64,000 nt of DNA from Aldrovandia affinis (lineage: Eukaryota; Chordata; Actinopteri; Notacanthiformes; Halosauridae), in assembly GCA_029706075.1 (NCBI GenBank), contig JAINUG010000015.1, positions 6,346,154 to 6,410,153 on the forward strand, written 5' to 3'. This document shows, piece by piece, positions 53,250-64,000 of this stretch. Below the pieces are notes generated by a model, which did no database searches, was not told the origin of the DNA, and saw only the letters and a program-made list of their open reading frames with translations. How positions within the stretch are numbered: position 1 is the stretch's first letter; each line of letters begins with the position of its first letter. Both the position numbers and the translations under genes were made by a program.

Positions 53250-56200
53250 CTGGAAACAAAACAAAACAAACAGAAGAATCCAGATACGCATTAGGGAGAG
53301 GCTGCCGCTAACGCAAACACTGGCAAGCGCGCAGACACACAGAGTTCAGCACAAACACAGACTATAACAAAGATATGCTGCCCAGTGCAAACACAGACAG
53401 GCACAAAAACACAGTACATTCCGAAAGATACACATACTACAGACAGCCGCACACAAGGGGAAGTCTCAGTACACCACATGCACGTGTTTGGAGTACTGTG
53501 CACAGGGCCGATTCCCTGAGTGGGGGCTCCTTGAAATCTGCGTTGTATTGTTTGGATTTTAATGACCTGCTCCATAGGCTGGCTCACTGTTCGCTGTCAC
53601 TTAGGTATTTTCCCCCATGCTTTCCCCTGCACAGTATGTCCAATACGGTATTGCCCCATCCAATGGTTTCTCAGCAAATTACAGTCTTTACATAAACGTA
53701 TACAGACAGATATGCATCGATTGCCTTAAGCCTCTGGCCCAACATGAAGCCCACCTGCTGTCAACATATACAATTTGTATACATTCTTGTGCTGGGTTGA
53801 TATAGCCTAAACTTTGTATACACACAGCAAAAATAAGTCCTTTCCTCTCCTCTCCTTCCCTGCATTATTTCCGGAGAGCCCTGGATGGGGGTGGTATACC
53901 CTATCTCTTTTATTAAGGCGGTGGAGTGGCATTGCAGAGACCGAACTCTTTAGATCCCTGAGTTAGTGAATCACTTTGATGTGCTCTCTGCCTGCTCTGA
54001 GATCTCATTACGTGGGAGGCAGAGAGGGGAAGCTGTATTGATCAGCAGCCAAGTTCTCTTCTCTGTCAGTCTGCAGAGGATAGGCTGTTGTTTTTCACAC
54101 AGAGCTGCTTGCTATTCTGCGCTGAATGTCAGCCCGTGCTCCAGCTCTGACCTTCCCCAATTTTCCGCCTCATTGCAGTGCCAGCGACTGGCCATGAGGT
54201 GGCGCATGGTGCTGTCTCAGGACCAGAAAGCTTGACAGCAGAATCAACAACATCTCTGCCCTTTTAAAAATGCCCTTGTAGACAACAAAATATATTATAG
54301 TAAACTGGGCATTTATATAAATAGGCCAAATCCAGTTGAAGTAAATTAGTCCTTTTGACACATCAATACCCATACTTAAATAATTATTTGATATACTGTA
54401 AAATAAAACACAACACTATAACTAACACATACATTAGAGATAATAGTATTACTAATTACAATGCTAATATAAATGATAAATATAATATATATATAATACC
54501 AATTAATTAAATTAATTTATATTTGTTTACTGTGACTGACATGATCAGGAAGCAACTGCAGAGCAACATTATTTTTAATTGATATAGTATGTTTATGCCA
54601 CATTTGTTTACTTCCAGGAATGACCTTTAAAGGGCACTGCTTATATGAACCCATGCCTTTTAAGCCTACAAAACGGAGCGCATGCAGCATTCTGCGGCTC
54701 CTATCTTAAGTCCACATTATTGTGCTAGACCTGTGTGCTCAGGTGCCGAGAATAATTGATGGAATCGCAGCGCTCAGAACAGAACATTTCTGATTAGTGG
54801 CCGGTGTTTCGCGTGAATATCATATTCGGAAATAGTCAATGGGCAGAGCTAGGAAGGAACAAGGAAGGAAGGCTGGATGGTGGGCTGCAGTCCCTGGAGA
54901 TCCCCTTAAACAAGCACTGCACTCTACTCTACTCTTTCGATGCACCAGATTCTATTTTAAAGGGAAGAATCATCATAAAAACTAGCAATGAGAAGACTTT
55001 TAGTTACTTATGGATTCACGCTGAAAATGGAGCAATGCTTTCCTTAGTGTTTTTATGAAGAAAAAAGTTACCTTATGTTTTGTACATTTCAATGAAAAGC
55101 TGTCTTCTAGCAACAAACAACCTGTAAGGACAAGATAAATAGGGTAAGAAATAGAAGAGGGGGGGGGGTTAAATCAGTTCAGTTCAAATCATCCGTTTTT
55201 CAGTCAACTTGATTAATATTGTGCTTAATTGAATGAGCCTGCTCTTTGCCATACTAAACAGCCTATATCAGGGTTTCAGACAAGAAACTTGAAGTCATGA
55301 AGAAATGTAAGGTCAATCTCTGCCATAAATATGCTTACACACAATGTTTTGATCACCAGAGGCAGAGAGAGCGAAAAAGAGAGTGAACAAGATAGAAAGG
55401 CTGGGTATCTGTGTGTGTGTGTGTGCATGTATGTGTGTTGTGCATGCACTTATTACTTAAAGTACATGCACACACACTGTTTCTACACAGGCTCTTACCA
55501 GTCTCTTTGGCACAGACGTAGTGGAATTTCTGGAGGCAGCCTTTACTGCAGCAGCTGATTGATGCACCCACATCCTGGCACTTTGAGCAACACTGTTTTG
55601 GGGAGAGTAAATAGCTTAGAATTGTACAAAGTTTATGATGAAGCACAAAGGACTGTAATATGAATGCATCTGCAACAGGGATCAGAGCCTCTTTGCAAAC
55701 AGATATAAATGATTTGGTGTATGCTTGACCTATTAATCTGAAAATTCAAATAAGATTCAAATAAAGATAGTACATTTGCCTGCTGTGCATTATTTACACA
55801 TTAATGTAAAGTGCAGTTTGTGTTTTTATATATAATCTTTATCATTGATCATCACAATTGCAGCACTACTCAATAATGGCCTGACAATATCTTGAAAGGA
55901 GACTCTGAGACGTTTACCATCTCAGCAGCAGCATCTGTGGCTTCCTTCAGCCCGTACAGCTTGCCAGCGACCAAGAAGACTCCACTCGTCCAAACAGCGC
56001 AAGCCTCGTGAACCCAGTGCTCCCTAGCTTCGGCTTCCAGTTCTAGCCTCTGAAGAATAGTCCCACAGCCATCCTGCATCCTTAAGTCAGCTGCACCCTC
56101 CTCCTCAGCTCTCCTTTCATAGCCCTGAAACTGCTGCAGCTTTTTGTACCTCTCCAGGAACTTGGGCCGAACTATGGCACTCTCCCCTGACACCTTCTCT

Positions 56201-59200
56201 GCTTTCCTGGGCCGCCCAGGGCGACCAGTGCCACTGCTCCCAACGCTCACACCCTTCATGTCTTCCCTCTTCAGTGTGCTGGCTTGCGCTGCACTGCAGT
56301 TCACAGTCACTCTCTCATCCCTAGACTCCAGTTTGTACTTAAAGGAGAGAGTCTTCCGCGGTATGCTGTCCTCAGGGTAATACGGCCCACACAAGTCCCC
56401 GAGCTCTCTGTAATTGGCTGGTTTTCCACACAGGCAACAAGTAAGACACCTGTCAATCAGGTTTTTGTTCACCAAGGGCCCCTGCAGCATGACAGATGAG
56501 TTTGGAATTGCCTTAGCAATCACGACTGGGCTCTGTATTTTGGGAGTTATCTTTTTCCTGGCTTGGAGAAGCAGCTCCTCCTCAGGCCTGTTGATGATAG
56601 CACAAAGAGAAGCACATTCTTTTGAGCTATCAATGTGCACATATGGGCTGAAAGGTTTGTTTTCATTTTTTTGCGACTTGTACAATATATATTTTAAGCA
56701 AACTTCCGGCTGCTGCCCTTCTAAAACTGGAGTAGTTTGCAATCTGTGTCGAGTCTTAAGTCTTCTCCCATTTTTCGTAGGCTTGGCATTGTGTAGATAT
56801 TTTATATTTCTTCCATTGGGCCCTACTTCTTTAACAGTTTTTTTCTTTTTGATGCCCTGTTTAGCCAGGACTTTAGCCTGTCTCTTTTTTGTTGGGGTCA
56901 TTGCATGTCTCACCTTCTTACACACAGTTGTGTCCGTGGGGACCTGCATGCTGTCTGTCTGCTCCCCGTTGAAGGCTGGCGGTGCAGAGGTGAGGGTTGG
57001 TGTCTGCTGTTCCGCAGCACCAGTGCTCTCTAAGGTCGTGAGGCCCTTCCTCCTCTTCCTCCTCTGCTTTAAATGCATTTCATGGTTATTCTTGATTGCC
57101 CTTTGTTTAGCTAGTCGTGGAGTTTTGATGACTAGACTCTCAGCCCCTGACACTAACTCAGTTTGATCTTTACTCTCTGTGCACAGACTTTTTCTCTGTT
57201 TTATAGTTGAAGCTTTGACAACTGTTGGGTATTGCGTTTCCACCATATTCTGTGTAATTTCACCCTCCTCTTGCTTCACCTCTTCTGTCTCTACTGCTCT
57301 CGTTTGTTCCAAATCTTGTGTGGTTCTTGCCATCAAATTCCCTTGTATGCTATCAGCTTGAGAATTTGTGATGTGCTTTTTTGACCCTGGTGATGTAAGT
57401 TTTTGAACCATTGCTTCATACTTTAGGCCTCTGCCTTTTCTAGCAGGAAGATACTTTGTTTTGGCAGGATACTGAGGAGACATACATGGGACTTCACTTA
57501 TATTAGAAGGGGAGGGATCTTTGGTAAGGAAACTGCTCAAAGGTATATTAAAATTTTCTTCTTGCATTAGTCTCTTCTTGGGACCTTTCATCCCCATCAC
57601 CTTGGTTTTTAAAGGCTGTATAGTCTCAGCTTTACCAGCTTTCGCCCCTCTCTGTTTTTTCACAGGCACTGAGGAATGGCAGCTGGATTTCCTCTTGATC
57701 GGGGGTACACTCTTATCTGATTTGCTAATCAATGTTCTGTACACACCCTTGCGGTGGACAGCAGTAAGGTTTTGCTTGGAACTCATATAACTCTGTTCTT
57801 TCAGAAAAGCTGTCCTCTGCCTCTTCATCTCCTTTAGCGTCTTGGGTACAATGCACATTGTCTTTCTCTCCTTAGTTTTTTCTTTCATTGGGTTCTCCTG
57901 CGTTTGTTTTCTGGATCTCAGCACCATGGGCCTCTGAGCTTTGACACAGGGTGGTAAGCACAAGGTGGTTTCCTGGTTTTCATCTTGCAGCCTGTTTTCA
58001 CTCAAGCCCCTCCTGCCCTTCCTGTGACCTATGATTGCAGGCTTAGGGCCTCTCTGCTTCCTCCATTTGATTTTAGAAATCAAGCCCTTTGGATCACCTT
58101 GAGAGTCCTTGCCAACAATCCCTTTGGAGGGTTTTGGGCCACGTTGCCTTTTTACATGGAGACAAGTCTTCGGGGCAGCCATTGCAGTGAAAGAGCGAGT
58201 ACACATCCTTGAAGGGAAGTTTTCTGTAAAAAGAGTAGGTGTCTGACTGGAGAGGTCTTTGTGAGCTGCTGCTGTTTGTTCTGCCAACACCATGGTTTTA
58301 CTGGGTGGCAAACTCATTTCCTGAGGAGCTGTTGGAATCCTGTCCCCTTCCACATTGGAGAGTCTCCTGATCCGAACACTTGTGTGCATTAGCATTCCAG
58401 GCTGGCGTCTCCTACCCCTCACATGCTTTCTATTGAACACCCTAAGGTTTGCAGAGGGTGCCACTGGTTCAGATTTGGTTGAAGGTGTCACTGCACCCGG
58501 GCAGCTTATCCCAGGATCAATTTCTTCATCTCCTTTTTTGGGGGAGGGTGGAGTATCAGCCCAGGAAGGTGCTGAGTGCATTATTGACTTGCCTGGTAGC
58601 TGAGGAGAATCCGGCTCCAGCACCACAGCATCGCGCCGATCAATGTGGTCCCTTGACTGGGACAGAGGTGTTGCTTCCTCATTAAACACTGAGAAGACTG
58701 TCTTCACAGAGTTAGTCAGAGGTGTAATGTCGCAAATGATTGACCTCTTTTCTGAGCTTGCGAAAGCTGCATCTTGCACCTCCGTATCTGTGTTAGCTGG
58801 AGACTTGTTTCCTCGCTCCTGGGCTGGGCTGAGAAATTCTCCAGATTCCAGTGACCATGTTTTATTATTAATGACCTCCTCAGAAGATGGAAAACTCTCC
58901 TTTTCCTTTCTCACTTCAGCGGTCTGACTGGAAAGGACAGAGTGCTGTTCTTCAATTGCCTGCAGCCTCTCTTTCGTGGCAGTTGAAAGCCTCTCTTCAA
59001 AAAGCTCACTCCTAGAGCTCAAATGTGGAAACTCTGAGTCGTCCTCTTTCATGGTTAAATATTCATCCCTCCAAACAAATGGCACTCTTTTCCCCATAGC
59101 ATCTGAATCAGGAAGAAACTCAGATTTGTACATTCCAGGTTGCACATCAGAGCCTCCATCTCTCCTGCAACTGACATCTGAGGGATTGCAAAGCTTTTCA

Positions 59201-61242
59201 GCAATATCCCCATCAGCTGGACCATAATCCTGTACCAAATCCTGATAAATTATTTTTTCTTCCTTGTCGCTGGGATAATTGTCACTCAGAGCTTCACTTA
59301 TCTTATGAAAAAGAGACGGGCACTTCCCTTCCCCTGCCCATTCCTCCTCCTGCTTGCATGCGGTGACCTCAACCTGGTTTTCACACCCAGTAAGAAGCTG
59401 CTCCTTCACCTCCTCCCTCTCCTTCTCCTCAACTAACTTCTCTGACCAGGCTGACTCCTCAAAGTTCTCCTTGACTGAGTTCCCCAGGCTCTGCCTGTCT
59501 GCTGGAGAGTTTTGCTCTAGGTTCTGAGAGCTGGGAACAGCGATGCCTTTTGGGGACTTCTCCTCTCTTAACTCCTTCGGTATGGTGTTCAAGTTGTCCC
59601 CCCCAGCCTCTGCACCCTGCGGAGCAGGGACAGAGTCCTCTGATTTAGAGCACATGTCACTGGGCGAGGTCATGACGCAGGAGGGGACCACATCCAGCGT
59701 GAGCTGGGAGTTTGTGGTGCCCTGTGTTGGGCTCATGTTCTGGTCACAATAGTAGTAACCCCTCTCTTGTTGGTCCTCAGAACTGCTGGGACATCCCCCC
59801 TCTTGTAGCTCAGTGTGGATGGTCTGGGGAGTGCTGAAAGCCTCAGGCACAGGGGTGTCTAAACATGAACTATCCTCAAGTGCATGAAGCTGGCCCTTAA
59901 AGTCCTCCCCCTGTTTAGGATTGCTACGTTTGCTGCTCTTCTTATTGGCTATGAGAGCCTCAGAGAGCAGTAGCTGCTGGACATTGTTGGAAATGTTTTC
60001 CACCTGAGATGTCAGGGCATTGAGGCTCCACAAGCTAGGATTGGACAATAATTTCTCAGAGAACTTATCCTTTAGGGAGCCTGCATAGCTGGTTGTCTGA
60101 TGGTTGACGCTGGGGGATGGGTGAGAATGCTGTGGCATATGTAAGACCTGCTCTCGTAGACTGGAGGAGGAAGAGGCCCCTGAGGTGATGGGAGGCTGGC
60201 TGTACAGGAAGGTCTCAGAATTGACCATTAAGGGGGAAGGAGTGGAGCTGTAAGAGGGAGACCTGCCCACCGATCTGACAGGTGAGTGGCTTGCGCTTGG
60301 GCTACAGTTCTGATAGTACTGCTCTGGTGACCTCACAGAGATGTCTGAAAGGCAGTAGTTCTGTTGTGGTTGGTTAAAATGTTGGTATTTTGAAAGGCTT
60401 TCCTGTGTGTTGGGAATCCCCTGCAGAGGGGCCTGTTGTTCATATCCAGTTCTGGATGGAGGTTGCTGGTAGGCATAGTTGTTCTGGGATCTGTAGCCAC
60501 TCTGCTTGAGGTTGTTGCTGTTCCCTGGCTGCCTGCTGTACTGGGAATTAGGGGGCATGGGATAACCTTTGTAACAATGCGGTGTGGGGTTGCATTTCTC
60601 CACATAGGAAGCCGTGGAGGCCGAGAGCGACTGAGTGTGTTGGGGGAAATGGAGGTGCCCATGGGTGTAGGTCATTGCAGATGGGGATGCATCTTGTGAG
60701 AGTTTCTGTTGATGGTGGCTGGTGTACACTGGTGTGGAAGTCTGACTGGCATGGGAGCACTGGTTTTGCGAAATGGCCAGCATGTTCTGCGGTAGAAACT
60801 GTGACCCGCTGCCCCCTGCCCCACCCGTTGACTCCAGCCTTCCAAGCATGTTCTGCTCATATTGGGGCAGGTGAGAAGAATCCTCCCATTTCTGCTGAAG
60901 ATGGCCTTCACTCATGTACTGAGTGGAGTAGGCAGCACTAAGATGGCTGCTGTATCCACTCTGGAGGTGCTGGCTTGGGATTTTGCCTCCTTTGTACTGT
61001 TTCTCAGCTGAGGCAGAGTTGCTGCCATAGCCAGGGTAGGCTTGCTGGCTGTAACAATCCTTAGCTGCCGTGCCTGCTGCTGCTGATGCCGTTGCTACCG
61101 CTGCGAGAGAGTGCGCCTCATAGCCCTGTCTGTTCTGGCTGTGATGATGTCTGTAATTCTCAAGGCGTGATAATTCATAGGGCTCCTGCTGGTGGCAGTG
61201 CTGGTTACCACGGAAACCACTCCGTTCTCTGAAAGATTGCAT
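53241..61242 (-). CDS. rai1: Retinoic acid-induced protein 1
   Basis: Nuclear chromatin reader and transcription regulator; dosage gene of Smith-Magenis and Potocki-Lupski syndromes in human. Exons in order: 61242-55918 (1775 codons), 55592-55499, 55121-55072, 53249-53241; 1825 residues (human 1906). Starts MQSFRERSGFRGNQ (human MQSFRERCGFHGKQ). Conserved: EQYYQNCSPSASHSPVRSVG plus RSPSYSSTPSPLM (about 305-340), SQVENISNNVQQLLLSEA (about 415), MCTRSFTAM, LPARKGRGLKYEAMVQKLTS (Lys-rich, NLS-like), CCLCGKPANYRELGDLCGPY (about 1602), then HWVHEACAVWTSGVFLVAGK and the small exons completing an ePHD/ADD zinc finger that binds nucleosomes. An AT-hook GRPGRPRK lies at about 1673. The upstream acceptor (tttttttttag) at 61261 shows that the 5' UTR continues in an upstream exon. 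A long antisense frame at 56414-57166 is a shadow. Confidence 0.96.
53250..55071 (-). other. rai1 last intron
   Basis: No exon, repeat family or gene recognised; AT-rich at 54250-54600. Confidence 0.5.
55072..55121 (-). CDS. rai1: rai1 exon encoding GCLLLEDSFSLKCTKHK
   Basis: Minus strand: acceptor cttacag, 50 bp, donor ataag|gtaact. Completes Gly and encodes CLLLEDSFSLKCTKHK (human CIFIEENFSLKCPKHK), the last zinc ligands (Cys, His) of the ePHD. Its reading frame is short and easily missed. Confidence 0.93.
55410..55438 (+). repeat. (GT)n microsatellite
   Basis: Interrupted gtgtgt run in a rai1 intron. Confidence 0.85.
55499..55592 (-). CDS. rai1: rai1 exon encoding the CCSKC zinc-finger segment
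   Basis: Minus strand: acceptor ccccaaaacag, donor actg|gtaaga. Encodes CCSKCQDVGASISCCSKGCL, QKFHYVCAKET (human [29 protein letters not shown]). Confidence 0.95.
55918..61242 (-). CDS. rai1: rai1 main coding exon
   Basis: 5,325 bp, start codon at 61242-61240, donor gagatg|gtaaac at its 3' end. Holds 97 percent of the protein in one exon, as in mammals. 18 bp of 5' UTR precede the ATG in the same exon (61243-61260). Confidence 0.96.
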
Positions 61243-61260
61243 GACTTCGACTAGGACGCT

Positions 61261-63169
61261 CTAAAAAAAAAGGAAACAAAACAGAGAGAGAGAGTGCTTA
61301 GTGTTACATTTCACTGCTTATATTTATCTTTTCATCTCACCCATTTACATTTTTTTTTTTTTTTTACTGTTTTCTTGATACAAGTTAATGAAATAATCCC
61401 AATGTTTTCTGACTTTCCTTGGTTTTGGAATGGTTAGCAGTGCAGAATTCCCTGATTATTATGCTTTTTAATCAGAAATATGAAGACTACCATGACAATT
61501 AAATCAATATTTAATAAACATAACCATAATAAATGAACATGAACATGAATATTTCTTAACTTTAGGCATATGTGCTGCCTTACCCACAACATTCAGCAAT
61601 ATGTCTCATCCCAACAAACTGTAAGAGTACTGTAATTCATTTCAATTCATCTTTCAGACATTTTGCAATAAAATACGTAATTGAAATCAACTTTTGAGTG
61701 CTGTATACCAGTGAGTCAACACCCTGAGCAGGGCAAACCTCTAACTGAGATTAGAAGGCTGTTTATTTCCATAGATGAAATTTGAAGTGGCATAGTAAAA
61801 TGATGATAGTGATATCATCATTACCAACAGCTTTATGTCCTAATAATATGACACACCAGGGACAGGCCCACCAAAATATTTTAGTCACTTTAGAAAAATG
61901 CTAGGCAGAACAACTGACAGAACGCAAAAGGAATCATATGCACTCCTTGCCTTGTAATATCACCTGGTTTTCTCCATATAGGTCACACTAATTCCCTGCT
62001 GTACACAAACCCATGTAAAAATCCAAGAGAAATTGTTTTCTCTTAGGAAAACAGCACCTCTGTCTGTCTTCTGAAGAATACATGAGCTATACTGCACATC
62101 ATGTTTATGGCTAGAGAAACAGAATTTGAAACTTGGCTGTAATTTCTTAGTTATTCTCATATCTTAATAATGTATTCTACTGGCTGTTCTTCACCATATT
62201 TCTTTACCATATGTATTTCAGGTAGAAATCTAGTATAGATAACATTCTGAACTTCTAAACATGAAACATGTTCTGCTGTTACAACAATTTCACGTGAAGA
62301 TGAGTTGCACAGGGATTCATGTTCTAATGAAAGCCTAATACACAATTTCAGTATAAATTGTGCTGAACAATCAAACTTTTAACATTATATTGAAATGACA
62401 AGTATATATGTGTGGATGTGTGGACTCATTTTGAGCTAGGCCACTATGTACCCCTTCTTTCTGTCCATGCCCTGCCCGATATGTTTTACCTCTGGTTTCC
62501 TATGGGTGAGTGGGAAGTACTATACAGGAGATTTAGGTTATTGTGAGTGTTGCATTTTTGATATGCCCTTGCCCTCTGTATCAATAGTTTATACTCACTT
62601 TATATCTTTGCACTCTAATGCTAAGCATGTGACTTGATTCCATTCAGAACTGATTATTATCCATTTAACAATTACAATCTGAAACTACCATGCCCGGGTT
62701 CTCCAGTAATAGTATATGCAAGAAGCAAAGTTGGCTTTACTCACTGTTGAATTTATTCAACCACCACACCCACCCGTCTTTTCCATGAGGCTTCTTTGCA
62801 GCCACCTCTCTAGATGCACCTAGATGACAACTGCACAGGAAAAGCTAGTCTATGATAATTCACAGGTTGACTTTTAAAAAACAGCCTTAAAGGAATATGA
62901 AGAGAAGATTGTTTCCACACCCCTGCGTGTGTCATGCGCTATAAGTGTAGTCTTGATAGCAAACATCTTGAAAACTGCTAAAGAGGAAAGGAGTCAATAA
63001 GTAGAATAGACTTCCTTTTCAATAGCACATTGAAGGAACAATATTCCACGTTCGGAACGAACTGAACGATCTTCCTTTTTGTGGAGCTGGGCCTTTATTC
63101 GGGTGTATGTCTGAGTACAGGCCCACACACACACTTAACTTGAGACCTCACACAAAAACCACTCCCTGA
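61261..63169 (-). other. rai1 upstream intron
   Basis: AT-rich sequence upstream of the main coding exon; poly-T at about 61350. No exon recognised. Confidence 0.5.
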
Positions 63170-63560
63170 GAATTGACCTTCGCGCTTCGGTGAGACGCAT
63201 CCAACAGGAATACCCGTGCGCTATAAGCGACCGAGGGACTGAGGAATTCAGACGCGAGCCGACGTGCGCCTTTAACAGGCGCGCTGAGAGGGCCTGCTCC
63301 AGTCGCCGCGTCGGGGCGTGCCGCTGAATAATGAGGCGGGTGCGCGCGCGGGCGTGGAGAGGTGGGGACGGAATCTGATTGTTCCGCTGCATAGCAGATA
63401 ATCCGGCACGCACCGAATGTAGCTGCCCTGTCTTGATCTCATCATCTCCCTGGCAGCCACAGACAGGATCGCTCCCGTCCTCAGCTCGCTTGGCTGATTG
63501 AAGCAGCGGTCTCGGCGGATGGCGTGCGCTCCTCCCCGTGTTTACATCGCAGCCACTCTC
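63170..63560 (-). promoter_or_regulatory. rai1: CpG island, possible rai1 promoter/first exon
   Basis: Dense CpG stretch (for example acgcgagccgacgtgcgcc, gggtgcgcgcgcgggcgtgg) in otherwise AT-rich DNA. It lies 2 kb upstream of the coding exon in rai1 orientation. A minus-strand TATA-like ataataaagg lies near 63560. Promoter role inferred from composition and position. Confidence 0.45.
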
Positions 63561-64000
63561 CTTTATTATGCATGCCGAAGCAGTTGGGTGGGAATAAGAG
63601 GCGCCCCTGGAGGAGATTCAAATGCGGCCCAACACGCTGCTCAAAGACTGTTTTGCCCTCGTTTTGTTCTGCATATTTATGACCTTGGAATATGTTAATG
63701 CGTTTTTATTTATCATAAGACCATACTCTAAGTGGATTTGTCTCATTCTGTTTTTTCCATCAACGTCAGAGCTGTAAAATGAAATACTATATCAGTGATT
63801 TAATGCCACAATATACTTGAGTTCTGTTTCATTTTTAATAGCCTTTGTGGAATACAGCAACACCTATGCATGTATTCATTTAATGCTACAATCTTTGGTA
63901 TGAACAAAAAAATATGCTCACAAGCTCAAATGCCATCAGGCCCTGGACAAAGGAGCCTTCACTCTGCTAAAAGAAGTAGGAGAGTACAAGGGAAACAAGA
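63561..64000. other. Flanking DNA upstream of the CpG island
   Basis: AT-rich; nothing recognised. Confidence 0.5.

Noticed and set aside
56414..57166. 250-residue plus-strand ORF
   Set aside because: Antisense shadow of the large rai1 exon; the minus-strand product is clearly RAI1.

Overview
The window is nuclear DNA of a ray-finned fish, most likely a teleost. Three intron-split vertebrate genes can be read exon by exon. The non-coding DNA is full of fish-type repeats: tRNA-derived SINEs and L2-type LINE ends sharing a GGATA stem-loop tail, hAT and Tc1/mariner transposons, MITEs, and many (GT)n tracts. I cannot name the species.

Layout. (1) 1-30070, plus strand: tom1l2, exons 2-15. The VHS domain, GAT domain and myosin VI/clathrin-binding tail are complete. 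Exon 1 lies upstream of the window. (2) 30071-32625: intergenic and promoter DNA, with a perfect sterol regulatory element (SRE-1) flanked by CCAAT boxes near 31200. (3) 32626-51145, plus strand: srebf1, with both an SREBP-1a-type first exon (32626-32719) and an SREBP-1c-type first exon (34120-34138) and 18 shared exons. My exon chain stays in frame throughout and gives about 1155 residues (1a) or 1130 (1c), close to the mammalian lengths. Intron 16 carries the mir-33 hairpin. (4) 51146-52119: a short gap between converging genes, holding one full-length SINE. (5) 52120-64000, minus strand: rai1, with a 5.3-kb main coding exon, two small zinc-finger exons and a last exon of two codons plus stop (about 1825 residues). 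A CpG island at 63170-63560 may be a promoter.

The order tom1l2 > srebf1 > < rai1, with srebf1 and rai1 tail to tail, matches human 17p11.2 (the Smith-Magenis region), so the block is ancient. Functionally, srebf1 encodes the membrane-bound activator of lipogenesis, and the mir-33 in its intron is co-transcribed with it and in other vertebrates represses cholesterol export and fatty-acid oxidation genes. tom1l2 is an endosomal sorting adaptor and rai1 a chromatin/transcription regulator; neither shows a pathway link to srebf1 here.

The most interesting signals are: an unassigned in-frame micro-exon in tom1l2 resembling the neighbouring myosin VI-binding exon; a ~190-bp inverted LINE pair enclosing srebf1 exon 16 and abutting mir-33; the SRE/NF-Y cluster upstream of srebf1; a TG-repeat serving as the whole pyrimidine tract of the last srebf1 exon; a three-deep transposon nest in tom1l2 intron 7; and a canonical AT-hook in the C-terminal region of rai1.
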